Origin: Smittium mucronatum
Taxonomy: Eukaryota; Kickxellomycota; Harpellomycetes; Harpellales; Legeriomycetaceae
NCBI GenBank assembly: GCA_001953115.1
Contig: LSSL01000484.1
Span: 1-34,982, forward strand
Direction: 5' to 3'
DNA length: 34,982 bases
In this document: positions 20,204-31,259 of the stretch, piece after piece
Position numbering within the stretch: the stretch's first letter is position 1
How the letters are laid out: every line of letters begins with the position of its first letter
Made by a program: the position numbers and the translations under genes
Notes under the pieces: model-generated
Database searches by the model: none
What the model saw: only the letters and a program-made list of their open reading frames with translations
Told to the model about the DNA's origin: nothing

Positions 20204-21198
20204 ATTAATTTTTTTAAAAAAAATTAATTTGAAACATTTAAATAGCAAAAGCAGACATAATGACCTCCTTTGTGTCTGAGCTCGATATATATACATTATT
20301 TTAAAAATCGGAAATATAAAATTATATTAGTACTCTAAAAAAAAATAAGATAACAATCGACGTAAAATTAATCGTGTTTCGATGTCCAATAATATAAAGG
20401 AAAATAAATATATAAAAATCTCAAAAAATCGGGATCTAATTAAGGCTAAAAATCTTATATTTGAAAATAAAATTTATTGGTGAGAATTTTGACACAAATA
20501 AAAAAAAAATCACAATATAAAAAATAAATATTACTGAAAATTTCCAATAAATTTTACCGGAACCCATTTCGATAATTTTTTATAGATAAGAGTTAATGTC
20601 ATCTTTTTTTTTTTTCGCATATTATTATTTTAAATCTGGAATATAAAATCCAATTATAAGCCGTTTTTATTAAAAAATAATCATAAATTTTGACATTCTA
20701 TTTAAATTTTAGAAAAATAAAATTGTTCCCAAACTGAAATCATCTAAGTATTTTTCACAGGAAAAAAAGTTTTGATATTTGAATCAGTGAGTACTAACTA
20801 TTAAAAATTAAATTTGGGATTTTAATAATTAAATTTTAGGAAATAACCAAATTCAAATTTAATTTTAGATCCATACAAGCGATCTTTGAAAAATTAACTT
20901 AGTGTTTTATATGAAAATAAAATATTTTTATAAAAAAAAAGCATTTAATTATAATACGGAGCTCTGAAATTTGGCTCAAGGTTTCTTAAAATTTTGATTG
21001 CTTAATAATAGAAAGATTTGGTAAAAAATATTTGCATTTAAAATTTTTTTAAAGATAAATATTGCTCAAAGTTTTTAGAAATAAAATTTTAACCACGCAT
21101 ATTTTTTATAATAATTTAAAATATTTATGAGTATCATAATTTCTGTGGTTTAGCTAGTTTATGTCTAAATTTTCAGAACAAATCAAAAAAAATATTTA
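20204..21198. other. AT-rich gene-poor stretch
   Basis: Begins with a 13-bp-arm palindrome of A and T (20203-20229) directly after the LINE fragment. A few frames near 20245-20300 stay open briefly but match nothing. No gene was recognised. Confidence 0.35.
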
Positions 21199-21434
21199 AT
21201 ATATATGTTGTATGTGGATGTGAAAACCATGTGGATTTAAGCATTTGGTGGTGATTTTGATATTTATATGATATTGAGCACAACTATTTTTATTGGATAT
21301 TTTTTTAATTTTTATTAAATTTTTTTTTAATAACTGGAAAATCACTTCTCAAACTTTTTATTTTTAATCCAATTGAGTTTAAGGTTTTTAGTTTGGTACA
21401 TTTCTCCATATTTTGACTTTATGGGAGTTATTAT
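21199..21434 (+). repeat. Left terminal inverted repeat
   Basis: Pairs with 22676-22910 in reverse complement. The outer 105 bases are about 92 percent identical by eye, including GCATTTGGTGGTGATTTTG and ATGATATTGAGCACAAC. The inner part is about 75-80 percent identical, with AAATCACTT, CAATTGA and CATTTCTC among shared words. The match fades after GGGAGTTATT at about 21432. Confidence 0.92.
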
Positions 21435-22675
21435 CGCTCTAAGAATTTAAAAAAAAAAAACAGTCTAGATAAAGCTAAAAGATTATATATTTGATCTATA
21501 ATATTATGCGAAATTTGTCAATTCCATTTAAAAAACCAATTAAATTTGGTTTTATTAGAATAAAAAATTCAAAATAATTTTTATAAACTGGGTTTAAAAA
21601 ATATAGAAACACATTTTGAGACTTGGTATTTTCTTGATAGCTGTTTTAGAGTACTTAATTTTGAAATCAATAGAATGAAAAATATTGTTAAAGTTTCGTT
21701 TTGGAAAACTTTTCAAATAAATATTTATAATAAAAGAAGTTCTGGGTCAGAAATTCATGCCTTTAAATAAAAGTTCAAACATTGCTAAAGTAAAAACTAT
21801 AGTAGATTTTATATGAAAATATTTTTTAATAAATTTCTAAATCATATTGAAACAGAAATACTTACTAAAGCTGTCAATCTTTATACTTCCCCTATTTTTT
21901 TCAAAAAAAAAAAAAAACGATATGAAAGGCTAAATATAATATTCTTAACTAATCCCCCCTGAATTTGATTTCATTTTTCCATTTTGGTATATAAACATAT
22001 ATCAAACATATATATATAACTTTGTGTAAATATAAATCCTGATTATTATAAAAAAAAAGTGTATTATCTAATAGCACCAATATCGATCAAGTCCTTATTT
22101 TTTACATACAATTTTCATATATCAGAGGAAAAGAAATTACTAATTATTTGATCAAAATGTGATCATATTATGAAATAATCTTTTCCTAAGAGTTCATAAC
22201 TTAAAACCCGTCTTTTAATCGAACCGTTTACCTTTAAAATTAATTGACATGTAAGAATAATATCATCGAATGTAATTTGATTTGAAGTAACAAGGTAACA
22301 CTTCATTTAATATTACTTTTTACCTTAGCTTTTTTAAAAAGGGGTTTAATTACATTGATTTCAAACTCACTATTTATCCAAAAATCCTCGTATTGATATC
22401 CATTTATACAGGTATAAGTTTTTTAAGTTTAGAGTCTCAAAAAAAAAAAGACTTTTAACATTATAAAAAAAAATAAACAACTTAACTCAGGTCTATCAAT
22501 CCTCTATTTAGTATTTATTCTCAGGTCAATTTTTAAGACTTGTGAGAAATAAATTTTTTAGTATCTCTGAATATACTTTAATTAAACCCCAATCATTTTA
22601 TCTCGGGGTTCTTTTAAGCTTTATAAAAGCTTTATTGCATATATTGACTTTAGATATGGGAAGTAGCATTATCAG

Positions 22676-22910
22676 TAAAATAACCCCCATTCAGTTCAAA
22701 TATAGAGAAATGCACCAAAATAAAATCTCATATTCAATTGTATTAGAAATAAAAATTTGATAAGTGATTTGCCGGTTATAAACAAATTTTTGAATCAAAA
22801 TTACTAAAATATCCAACAAACATGGTTGTGCTCAATATCATATAAATTACAAAATCACCACCAAATGCTCAAATCCACATGGTTCTCACATCCACATAGA
22901 ACATATATAT
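22676..22910 (-). repeat. Right terminal inverted repeat
   Basis: Reverse complement of the left repeat. On the + strand it contains AATCACCACCAAATGCTC and CCACATGGTTCTCACATCCA. The stronger conservation of the outer 105 bases relative to the inner 130 could reflect a functional terminus or simply different mutation histories. Confidence 0.92.
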
Positions 22911-25020
22911 CATCTGTAACTTATAAATTTTTACAATGAATATTATAGTTTAAAGGAAGTGTTTTTTTACAAAAATGGATTTTTTTTAGAAGAATATCTA
23001 CAAAATGAAATAAATTTTCACTGAAAAAATATTATTTTATACTAAATAAAATGAAGTTATATATTTACCAATAAGATTATTATTACTCCAGAAATATTAT
23101 TGTTCATTATTTTAAAAATTAAAATATTTTAAACCACTTTTTTTCTCAATTTTTTCAAGTCTTGTTTTTAAAAAAATCATATTTTTTTAATAAATGACTA
23201 AATACAGGCCAAAATCGAAAATTTGAAAAAAATAAATTCAAATAATACTTATTTTCACGTATTGTATGCGAAAAATTTGAAAAATATTTTCAAATAATCT
23301 TAGCAGGAAAATTTCCACTGTAAATCTTAGCTTTATTGGTAATTGATTATTATATATTTGTTTATTCATAAAAAAATCTTTTTATCTCGTATAAGTACTA
23401 ATATTTTTTATTAAAAACCCTATAAAAAATTATAAAATCAAAAGATATTTAGAAAATGATCCAATTTTTATTTTATATATTTTATCTGCGTTAATAAAAT
23501 GGCCGCTTTTCGTAATTATAAAAAAAATCGGGAAATTTTTCCGTTTCAAATTTAAAATAAACAGAAAAAACATTAAATTATTTTATAAAGTTGATATTAT
23601 TGCTGTAAATTTTCAGTTATAAGCTTAAAAATATTTAAAAAATCGACCTTTTACCTATTTACCAGATTTTATATATTTGATTATGTTAATTAAAAATAAC
23701 AAAAATGTGAGAGAATATTTTTTTATGTATTTGAATCAGAAAATTTCTATTGATATAGATATAGATATAAAAATGAGATTTTCGATAACTTTTTCTAGCG
23801 CTTTAATAAAATTTTACTTATAAATAATCCGAATTCTTATAGTATAAGAAATTGGTGAGCTTAATTGAAGAATAGAAAAATCGTTTACATAGTATATTAT
23901 AAAATTGAATATGTTATAACATCCCTTTATTTTTTAGAAAATATCTAAATTAATAGTATATATATATCTAAAAAATGATCCTGTATGAATGATGAGTAGA
24001 TAAACTTTAAAAAAAAGAAAAATATCGTTTTAAATATTTGTCAAAAATAGAGAAGATAATCAATATCGGATGAAAATAAAACGATTTTTATATTTTAAAG
24101 AATAATTAAATTTAACTTCTAAACTTTTTTATAACAGGAGTTTTAATAGTTAAAAAAAAAACTAGATATAAAGTGGCGTTGTTATAAATATTTTATGATA
24201 TTATACTTATGAAACATTTGATAATTCTATATCCGTAAAAAATATTTAATATTCTAGTAATTTGTATTTAAAATAGTAAAATATCTTCATGATGGAAATT
24301 TAATTAATTAATTTTACTTAAAATTTCCTTTATTAGCGCAGATTTTTTAATTTAGACGATAATTTTATTTTCTATATAGGAAATTTTTTTAAAAAAAAAA
24401 AATTTAATATTACACTTTTTTCTATTCAAAATTTAGTTAATGAGTTTTTTTAAATAATATATAAAAAAATTCATAATATAATAATTAAATTAAATTAAAG
24501 TGAAATTAAAATATCTCTAGGTCTCGTACTAAAAAGTAGAATTGGTAAGTGAAATATAAAAATTAATACAAAAAAATGTCAAATTTATTACCGAAAAAAA
24601 TAAATATGGAGATTTTATGATTGAAAATAATGAGCCCACCAAAGTGGAATCGTAAAAAAATATTCTTAGTCTTACTTTTTTTATTGAATACTAACAATTT
24701 AAATCATAAAATAACAGTATAATTCCCATTGTAATATCATTGTACCTAATTTATAATTTAAATACTTCTAATAACTATTTATAAGAATTTTATTTATATA
24801 AAACACCGCTTTTACATTATGGAATATGAAATTGATTTCATCTATCTTTGCTAGTATCAATACAAGCATCTATTATTTTTCATTTATCATTTTTAACAAA
24901 TATCTCTACCAATATTTACATTTTTACTCTTGAAGAATGTTCTTACATACTAAACTTATCCAAAAAATAAAAGAAACAAATACATAAATTAAAAGTTATC
25001 ATTTTGGAAACAGCACCCCT
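22911..25020. other. AT-rich gene-poor stretch
   Basis: No gene was recognised on either strand. A short (GATATA) microsatellite lies near 23750-23770. The 5' LTR and early gag of the gypsy element should lie at its right-hand end if they survive, but no LTR could be paired with sequence downstream of the integrase. Confidence 0.35.
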
Positions 25021-25206
25021 AAAATTCCAGATACTAAAGTAGAAAATTCAAAGGATTTAAAATTCCTGAAATTGATAAATTCTTTTGATAACCTGCTAAT
25101 TACCATACTTTTATCTCCACTATAAGCAATAAATTCTGGAAAATCCCAAATATATTCAACATGGAACACAATACACATAGGAGATTTTTTTATTAAAAAA
25201 ACTTAA
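25021..25206 (+). pseudogene. Possible gypsy gag capsid fragment
   Basis: A frame with a single stop reads KIPDTKVENSKDLKFLKLIN, then FDNLLITILLSPL, and later QIYSTWNTIHIGDFFIKKT before TAA 25204-25206. Gypsy capsids have a helical segment followed by a W-x-x-F...F-x-x-F block of this kind. It is in the same frame as the CCHC and protease pieces and at a plausible distance before them. Similarity is weak on its own and is supported mainly by position. Confidence 0.4.
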
Positions 25207-25698
25207 CAGATAATATTTACTTTGATTCCAATTTTATATTTATTCTAATCCTGATGCTAATACCACCAAGGTATACTATAAATTTGCATAGAATTTAAAT
25301 TATTATTTATGGTATTCTAGCTACCAGTAAAATTTCACTAATAATCTGATAAAAATAGTTAAAAAAGAAAGATCTGTATCCAAATACTTTATAGAATTCA
25401 GGAATTTGGGTATAATTTCGAATGAAATGAGAATTTTCTGATATGTCGTTGTCTTAGTGGTATAATAGGCATAATTCTTGATCTTATTATCAAAATAATG
25501 TTATCTGAAAAAATAATTGGCCTGAAGGATCTGTAAATTAAATTTCAAAACTGAATAATTAGCAAATTAAGCGCCTTTTATCTCCAGCAAACCAAACTAC
25601 AACACCATACCCTTAGTCACACAACATAATTATAGAAAAATTCAACTAAAAAAAACACCAAAGATGAATACATTTATGATTTTTCTCCCCGCACTTTA

Positions 25699-25860
25699 GA
25701 TTTAGAAATACCCACGACAATAGATATCCTCAGTTTTAGACGCAAAATATCCTTCATCGTTGAAGAGAAGCTCCATGTCAAATAGAATGTTTTATGCATA
25801 TACTGTGGGTAGAAGGAACATACTTTTAGACACTCTCAACGATTAAAACAGGTTTAAAAA
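25699..25860 (+). pseudogene. Gypsy gag zinc-knuckle fragment
   Basis: The frame reads IDILSFRRKISFIVEEKLHV, a stop, then NVLCIYCG, a stop, and KEHTFRHSQR. Counting the stop as a residue, the spacing is C-x2-C-x4-H-x4-S: cysteines at 25795-25797 and 25804-25806, His at 25819-25821, and Ser (TCT 25834-25836) where the last Cys of the CCHC nucleic-acid-binding knuckle should be. The surrounding basic residues and the typical LCIYCG-x-KGH-x-FR-C pattern make this a good match. Confidence 0.7.
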
Positions 25861-26049
25861 TATATTATTCAATAGTAGAATGGGTTCTTCTTTTTTTATC
25901 GATTCTAAATAATTCTCAGCAAATTAATAAAATTTATATGTTCTTAAACTCAATAATTGCTTCATAAAATAAAAATAAAGAAAAATATTAAACCAATTAT
26001 TCGATTCACCCTGAAGAAAACCCCAACTTTATCAAAGCTGACTTTCATA

Positions 26050-26830
26050 ATAAATCGGTAAGACGCGAGTTTTCTTCCTAGATGAAACTACACCCCCTTT
26101 ATTGTCTGAAAGTCTTAGCACACTTGAGGACGTTTTTAGTCACTTTATAGTTAATTTTATAGTCTATTTAGTATAGAATATAATTATTTTTATATTTTTT
26201 CACTTTTATTTTGCAATTATTTGGGAAATTTTAGTTTAGTTATTCTCTTTGTAGTTACATGTACTGGGATAATTAATGATTAGTCCTGTTTAATATTTTA
26301 GTTCTTTCATAGTTTTTCTTGCTTAGTGAAGAAATTAGCTTCTATAGTGCTATTGGCATGTTTATTGCAATCATGAGTTGGTCGAGTTCGTTAATTATCC
26401 TTAAGGATTTTCTCCGGAGGTTAACTCTTGGCGAGAGGTGGCGATAAATAGAGATAGTGTTTCTTCTTCATACTTCTATATTGAATTCCCCGCGTTGGGT
26501 GATTCTTAGACCCATTAGTAAGCTTGGCAGGATACCCAGTTAATAGGATCTATTATCTTCTTTACTGTTACTTTCGTTAAGTTCAAGTGCAAACCCCCGG
26601 GCGAGGTTCTTGCCTATTATTTTTACCGCGGGTGCTGTACAAAAACTTAGTGTTTTCAATGAAGGGAGAAACGGGCAAAGTGTAGATAGGCGTAGTAAGG
26701 GAGAAATACCATACCTAAGTTCTCTTCTGAGATAGGGCGATAGATGAACTAGTGATAGTGTACTTATCGTTATCTCATATTTGGAAGCACAAAAAAAATT
26801 TCGAAGTGAGGATTTGTGACAGTCTTACTG
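26050..26830. other. GC-richer block between gag and protease, probable nested insertion
   Basis: From about 26050, and most clearly 26320-26770, the DNA is much richer in C and G than the gypsy relic around it, with words such as CCCCCGGGCGAGG and TTTACCGCGGGTGC. On the minus strand one frame runs from 26824 to 26345 with only two stops (TAA 26540-26542 and TGA 26468-26470): 94, 23 and 41 codons, with segments such as HLSPYLRRELRYGI and SLRIINELDQLMIAINMP. On the + strand 26547-26735 is also open for 62 codons. None is recognised. A short internal similarity exists between GAGGTGGCGAT (near 26436) and GATAGGGCGAT (near 26731). A younger solo LTR or other element inserted in an old gypsy copy is my preferred reading; no target-site duplication was found. 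Confidence 0.45.
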
Positions 26831-26904
26831 GTATAGAGAATCAGATTCCGAAAAAAACAACTAAAAAATCCAAAAAACTATATTAAAACACCCGATTCAG
26901 TTAA

Positions 26905-27102
26905 AAAAATCTATTTAAAATATCTTCATCAACTTCTATAAAACACATAGCACAAACAGTAAATATTAGAACAAAAAATGGATCTCATGAAATGATTAAC
27001 TTATATTCAATATCCGGGTTTAATGAGTGTATAATACTAGGCATACCACTGTTTCAAAAAAAAATTCCATTTATTATGGAAAAAAATAACTACAAAATTT
27101 AG
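26905..27102 (+). pseudogene. Gypsy aspartic protease fragment
   Basis: An open stretch of 65 codons between two stops, without a useful start codon. It reads LFKISSSTSIKHIAQTVNI, then RTKNGSHEMINLY and CIILGIPLFQKKIPFIMEKN. ILGIPLF (27034-27054) is the retroviral-type protease motif usually seen as ILGMPWL, followed by the family's N-P-I-W-like tail. At the front, SSSTS stands where the active-site DSGA/DTGA should be, so the catalytic Asp is lost. The order after gag and before RT is right for gypsy. Confidence 0.75.
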
Positions 27103-27297
27103 ATATTATTTATGTATAGAATTTTTTTTACATATCTAAAACCATTTATACTATAGCTTCGTTATCTGAATATTTATACGAGAAAATTGAAATATTAAAC
27201 AAAGAAAAATCCTCGTGAAGATAAATAGAGCCAAAAGAATCAGATTTCAAGTCGGATCATTAATCAGTATTCTTTTAAAAATATGAAGGTGAATTTC

Positions 27298-27299
<2 letters not shown>

Positions 27300-27328
<29 letters not shown>
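27300..27328. repeat. Poly-A and (TA)n microsatellite
   Basis: A run of about 12 A followed by roughly nine TA units. It lies between the protease and RT parts of the gypsy relic and has probably grown by slippage after insertion. Confidence 0.8.
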
Positions 27329-27329
<1 letters not shown>

Positions 27330-27401
27330 GGAAAAATTACGGAATAAATATATTGAGCTCGAAATAATGAATTTATTCCCGTAAAAGGAACTAAGTCATT
27401 G

Positions 27402-28290
27402 CAAAAACAGCATAAAAAGTATGATTTATTATTCAGACATCCTAAATACATTGATTTTCCATCTCATAGAAAATAGCATTGGAAAATCGGAATGAAGATG
27501 GAAAATTACCCATCATGGGGGTTAATATACTCCCTATCTGTGCTTAAACTGAAATAACAGCAAAAAAAAATTGGAAAAATATTAGCATCAGGCTTTATTA
27601 AGCACCCTTGGCAGCCAAAGCAGACATAATTATGTTGATTAGGAAAAGATATGATATTTTACGCTTATACATCTATTATTTTAAACTTAATTGGATGAAA
27701 AATAAAAAACAACCTCCCTTCGTGAGATTAAATAAATAATTGATTGATGATAAAGGTAAAAATTTTACTGAGATTCTTTTGAGAAAAATCTATAATATAA
27801 TTATAATAAACTCCAGTCATCAGTTTAAAAAAGGCTTCAGAAACCAGTCTGTATTAATAAGTGCAGTTTTATTTCATTTAGACTATAAAATTCCTTTTGT
27901 AACTTTCAGGATTTTATCATGATGTAATCAAAAATGTGAAAGAAAACGTGGTATCGCATTTCATATAGATATAATAATTTTTTCCAAATTTTTTAACCTA
28001 TCACATCATTAAAGTTAAGCTGGTACTTCAAAAATTAATGCAGAATAATCTTTACTGAAAATTGAAACAATAAGATTTTGGAATATTCAAGGCTAACTTT
28101 CAGAGAAAACCCATATAAAAAAGGTATAAAGACAGATGTAGGAAAATTTGAAACCGCCAAAAAATGGGTTACCCACAAACTTTCTAAAGATTTTCAGATA
28201 TTTTTTTGCTTTTCAAACTACTAACCCAACTCCATACCCCAATTCATCAATGATAGCCACAATTATGAAAAAATGCTGGAAAAAAAACGC
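27402..28290 (+). pseudogene. Gypsy reverse transcriptase, heavily damaged
   Basis: Pieces follow the RT order through several frames. 27402-27460: KYDLLFRHPKYIDFPSHRK (linker before RT). 27540-27620: LEKILASGFIKHPWQP, like ELLEKGFIRPS-SPW. 27602-27735: IIMLIRKRYDILRLYIYYFK, then LNWMKNKKQPP, equivalent to PVLFVKKKDG-LR-CIDYR-LN. 27740-27922: LIDDKGKNFTEILLRKIYN and LFHLDYKIPF. 27962-27988: HIDIIIFSK where the catalytic box YIDDIIIFS is expected, so the second Asp is missing. 27997-28059: HIIKVKLVLQKLMQNNLY. 28123-28215: GIKTD and THKLSKDFQIFFCFSNY, matching GI-TDP-K and L--FLGF-NYYR. At least five frame changes occur. Confidence 0.85.
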
Positions 28291-28695
28291 CTTTTACATG
28301 TTCTAAATAAATCTTTCATTCTGGGCCATGATCAAGTAATTTAAACCAAACAACTTTTTTGGATATCACTGCTTTATAAAAAATTAAAATTAAAATTAAA
28401 TAGTGTATTTCGTTATTCCAAAATATATACAATACTATCACTAAAAAATTTATGGTTGGCTATTTAATCAAAATAATAACTTAGCATAAAATTTACATAC
28501 ACACTGAATATAAAAAACATATATAAAAGATAATTATTTCTATATTACACTAATTTAAAGAGATTTAAATAATTTTAATTGGCAATAAGCACGTTAATGA
28601 TAATAGTTCAAAAAAAAATCTTTGTTATTATAAGAAAAAAAAATATTATATATAAAAATAAATTATGGTCTCTCCTGCTCGGTTAATATCTTTTT

Positions 28696-28800
28696 AACTT
28701 CGGAATTATAACAGGTCCAAAAAATATAAAAACCGATGCTCGATTATCAATAAAAAACCGAAGTTGATTTTAAATTAATTTCACAAACGAAATCTCTAGA
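28696..28800 (+). pseudogene. Gypsy RNase H trace
   Basis: The frame at 28696 reads NFGIITGPKNIKTDARLSIK and then NRS before a stop. Gypsy RNase H domains have F-I-TDHKNL followed by L--KN-R-ARW. The Asp-His of TDHK is changed to Gly-Pro. The match is short, but it sits on the right strand at the right distance between RT and integrase. Confidence 0.55.
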
Positions 28801-29065
28801 CTATATTATAATTAACATCAATCAGATGCACCGAAAATTTCTTGGTGAAATATCAACAAAATGAATCCATAGTCTCATAAAATTTAAAAAAAGAACTATA
28901 AACAATAAATCTTACATAAAGGAAATAAAAACTGTTAACTATATGATGTAAGTTAATTTTAAAATATATTTTAAACAAAAAACCATTCTATAAATTACTA
29001 ACTCTAAAAATGAAGCATAATCGCTGTAAATTTCGGATTTTTCAAAGCTCTCAAACTAATAAACG

Positions 29066-29725
29066 AGATTCTCTGATCATCATTATCAATAAAATTATCA
29101 AACACTACGCATAAGCACAAAAAACCCATCAAAAAACCAAAAATTCATACAATAGAAAAAACGGGCAGTTTAAAAATTTTATTCCATCCAAAATTCCGTG
29201 TAATTATATAAAAATCAATTTATAGTTGATAAAATCTCATCAAATGGGTAAACCACATTGCTAGTTATAGTAGATCGAATCAAAAAAAGATCAAGGTTTA
29301 TTAAGCTCGAAAAAATTCCAAATGAAACAGAAACTGCAACTGCAACTGCAACGGAATTCATTAAAAAAATATTTATTGTGCTCTATACCTAGAAATGATT
29401 ACAATTGTGTAAACTAAACTCAACTCTAAGTTTTGAAAAGAAAAAATGCGCTCCTAAAAATAAAACATAAGATGTCTATCTCATACCTTCCAGAAACAGA
29501 AGGATATACAGAACGGACAAACCAAACTTTAAGAGAGTGTAACCTTTTGTATGTTAACATTATTCAGTATTATTGATGTGTTCAAGTCATCTTAGAGTAA
29601 TTCAATTATAAAAATACGTTAAATAAATACATTAAAAATTGGCCTTTAATAGCAGTCATAGCATTTTATATTGTTATAATCCCCGATTCGACCCAGTAAG
29701 ACTCAAATAAAATGAATTATAAATA
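29066..29725 (+). pseudogene. Gypsy integrase, HHCC tail and catalytic core, damaged
   Basis: Integrase joins the cDNA to the host chromosome. 29066-29210 reads RDSLIIIINKIIKHYA, a stop, and AQKTHQKTKNSYNRKN then FIPSKIPCNYIKINL, matching the end of the zinc-binding domain and the PLPIPS-PW block; both Cys are lost. 29204-29392 reads QFIVDKISSNG, a stop, and TTLLVIVDRIKKRSRFIKLE, the D-LLVIVDR core block with its first catalytic Asp. 29430-29576 reads NALLKIKHKMSISYLPETEG then YTERTNQTL, the family's HKMSTSYHPETDGQTERTNQTL block with the catalytic Glu region (the usual HP-TDGQ is altered). A weaker piece follows at 29637-29720 (WPLIAVIAFYIVIIPDSTQ). A CTGCAA hexamer is repeated about three times near 29333-29352 and has lengthened the core. 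Confidence 0.88.
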
Positions 29726-29730
29726 GCTGA

Positions 29731-31259
29731 AAATCGATTGGAACCATTAAAAAATTAAATAAGATTATTTTAAAAACTCCAAAAAAGACGGTGTAATCAC
29801 AAAAAATAGATTATTTCAGATATCTCAGAGTCCCAACTAATTTAAATTTAGTAAATGAAGTGTGAATATTAAAAAAAAGATGAAAATATGTAAAAAAAAT
29901 ACGTTAGATTAAAAAAAGAAAATCCCCTTCAAAATAGTTAGAAAATATTAACAAATACTGATATTTTAACTATAAAATCAATCTTAATTAGTCAAAAAAA
30001 ATTAATCCAAACCTCCATATTAATTCATTTGAGACCACTACTGAAAGTTATCACTCGTTAAAATCACTAATTAAGAATAATTTTAAGCTAAATATGTATT
30101 TGACGCCAAATTTTTTATAAATAAATTAAATAAATTAATCTCATATATAATATTCAGGCCAGATTAAACTTTGTGACAACCTACAAAATTTGTAAAAGTG
30201 GCTGAAAAAAATCGAAATATTCCATGAAAATAACCAGAAAACCTTATTGAAAAATCGATAATTTAATGAAATAAAATGATCAAACCAACTAAGACTAGCT
30301 CGATAGAATCAGATGTAATGTTACGCCTTTTTACTACCTAATATGGAAAAATTAAAAATCAATTCAGAAAAAGATTGTTCCAATTGCTAATAGTCAAAAT
30401 AAATTCAAAAAAGTAAATTGAAATTAAAAAAAGGCAAATTTCAATTGAAATCGGTGCATTTACATTCAAAAAAAGTGAAAATCAATTGAAATTTTTTTCA
30501 ATCAATTCCAAAATAAGCTAAATAAATTTTTGAAAATAGTAGATTAAAATTGAGAATATTACATTTTTTTCTGTAAATTAAAAATATACAATACATATTC
30601 AATTTTTTCTAAAAAACTATTAAAATTTTTTTTATCAAAATATATAACGAGATTTTCTATATTTATTTGTAAAATATTTTAAAGCAATTGCCCTATAATT
30701 CTTAATATGAATTAAGATTTTATATATATTACTTAATATATAAAAGAAAGCGAATTTAATCAAATAGAGAATTTTTAAAGCTAATAACTCCTGTATAATT
30801 TTTTTTCTATGTTAAATTAGAGATTGGATCTAATTTTTACAGCATTAATCGAAAAAAAAATTAACAGGAAAAATTAAATTTGTTATAATTATAATCTATA
30901 AAGATTAAATTCGCACTTAATAATATATAATGGATTGGTTCTATATTTTAAAGCCACTGTAGAGTAATTTTTATATATTATTTTAGGGGACTTCAATTTG
31001 GTATATTAAATGGCCGTGAAATTATATATATTCGGTAAAAAAAGTCTTTAAACCTCTAATAACATCCATATAATAAATTTCGTGTAACAATTTTCTAATT
31101 AAAAAATATCGCCAAAGCCAATAAAATTATTCAAAGTTCTACTTAAAGTAGCTTAACAAGGGGAAAATAAAAAAGACATAGCCATTCTTTTAGAGCTGCC
31201 ATTATCCAATCCGTCAGAAATGATTAATTTTTTTATAACCTAATGAGTTTTAACCAGGT
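29731..31259. other. AT-rich stretch between gypsy and mariner relics
   Basis: No gene was recognised. It should hold the 3' LTR of the gypsy element and the left end of the mariner-like element. The best-looking feature is 30401-30540, where ATTTCAATTGAAAT (30438-30451) is a perfect 14-bp palindrome and TCAATTGAAAT recurs; short perfect palindromes of A and T are expected by chance here. Confidence 0.35.

Larger units (their letters stand above)
21199..22910. mobile_element. 1.7-kb element with long terminal inverted repeats, no visible transposase
   Basis: The two ends are inverted copies of each other over about 235 bases each, at equal lengths and with almost no indels. The interior (21435-22675) has no open frame of any length that resembles a transposase; the one longer frame (22542-22760) lies mostly in the right repeat. 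This is the architecture of a non-autonomous DNA transposon with long terminal repeats, as in Mutator-like or foldback elements. The exact ends are blurred by an (AT)n tract: ends may be TGTT at 21206 and AACA at 22903, flanked on both sides by TATATA (21200-21205 and 22904-22909), or may extend into that tract. No 9-bp duplication was seen. A short match to a piggyBac-like text (FKKPIKFGF, about 21529-21555) is too small to rely on. Confidence 0.85.
25021..29730 (+). mobile_element. Degraded Ty3/gypsy LTR retrotransposon (gag, PR, RT, RNase H, IN)
   Basis: Fragments of all gypsy domains occur on one strand in canonical order: a possible capsid piece (25021-25206), a CCHC knuckle (25795-25836), protease (26905-27102), RT (27402-28290), RNase H (about 28696-28760) and integrase (29066-29725). 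The integrase after RNase H places it in Metaviridae (Ty3/gypsy), not copia. Spacing is near normal except between gag and protease, where about 1 kb of extra DNA sits, including a GC-richer block. Every domain carries frameshifts or stops and several catalytic residues are gone. Neither LTR nor a polypurine tract was found. A sequence similar to an initiator-Met primer-binding site (TGGTATAGAG, 26829-26838) lies on the wrong side of gag to serve this element. Confidence 0.88.

Noticed and set aside
20247..20262. 14-mer AAAGCAGACATAAT shared with 27616-27629
   Set aside because: The matching text at 27.6 kb is RT coding sequence; the flanks at 20.25 kb do not match it, and short shared words are common in DNA with this bias.
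22542..22760. 72-codon + strand open frame
   Set aside because: It lies partly in the right terminal inverted repeat and has low-complexity, unrecognised text.
26829..26838. Primer-binding-site-like TGGTATAGAG
   Set aside because: It resembles an initiator-Met binding site but lies between gag and protease of the gypsy relic, so it cannot prime that element. It could belong to the nested block, but no LTR end was established.
29679..29697. tRNA B-box-like sequence (CCCCGATTCGACCC, complement of GGTCGAATC)
   Set aside because: No acceptor, D or anticodon arms can be folded around it, and it lies in the gypsy integrase relic.
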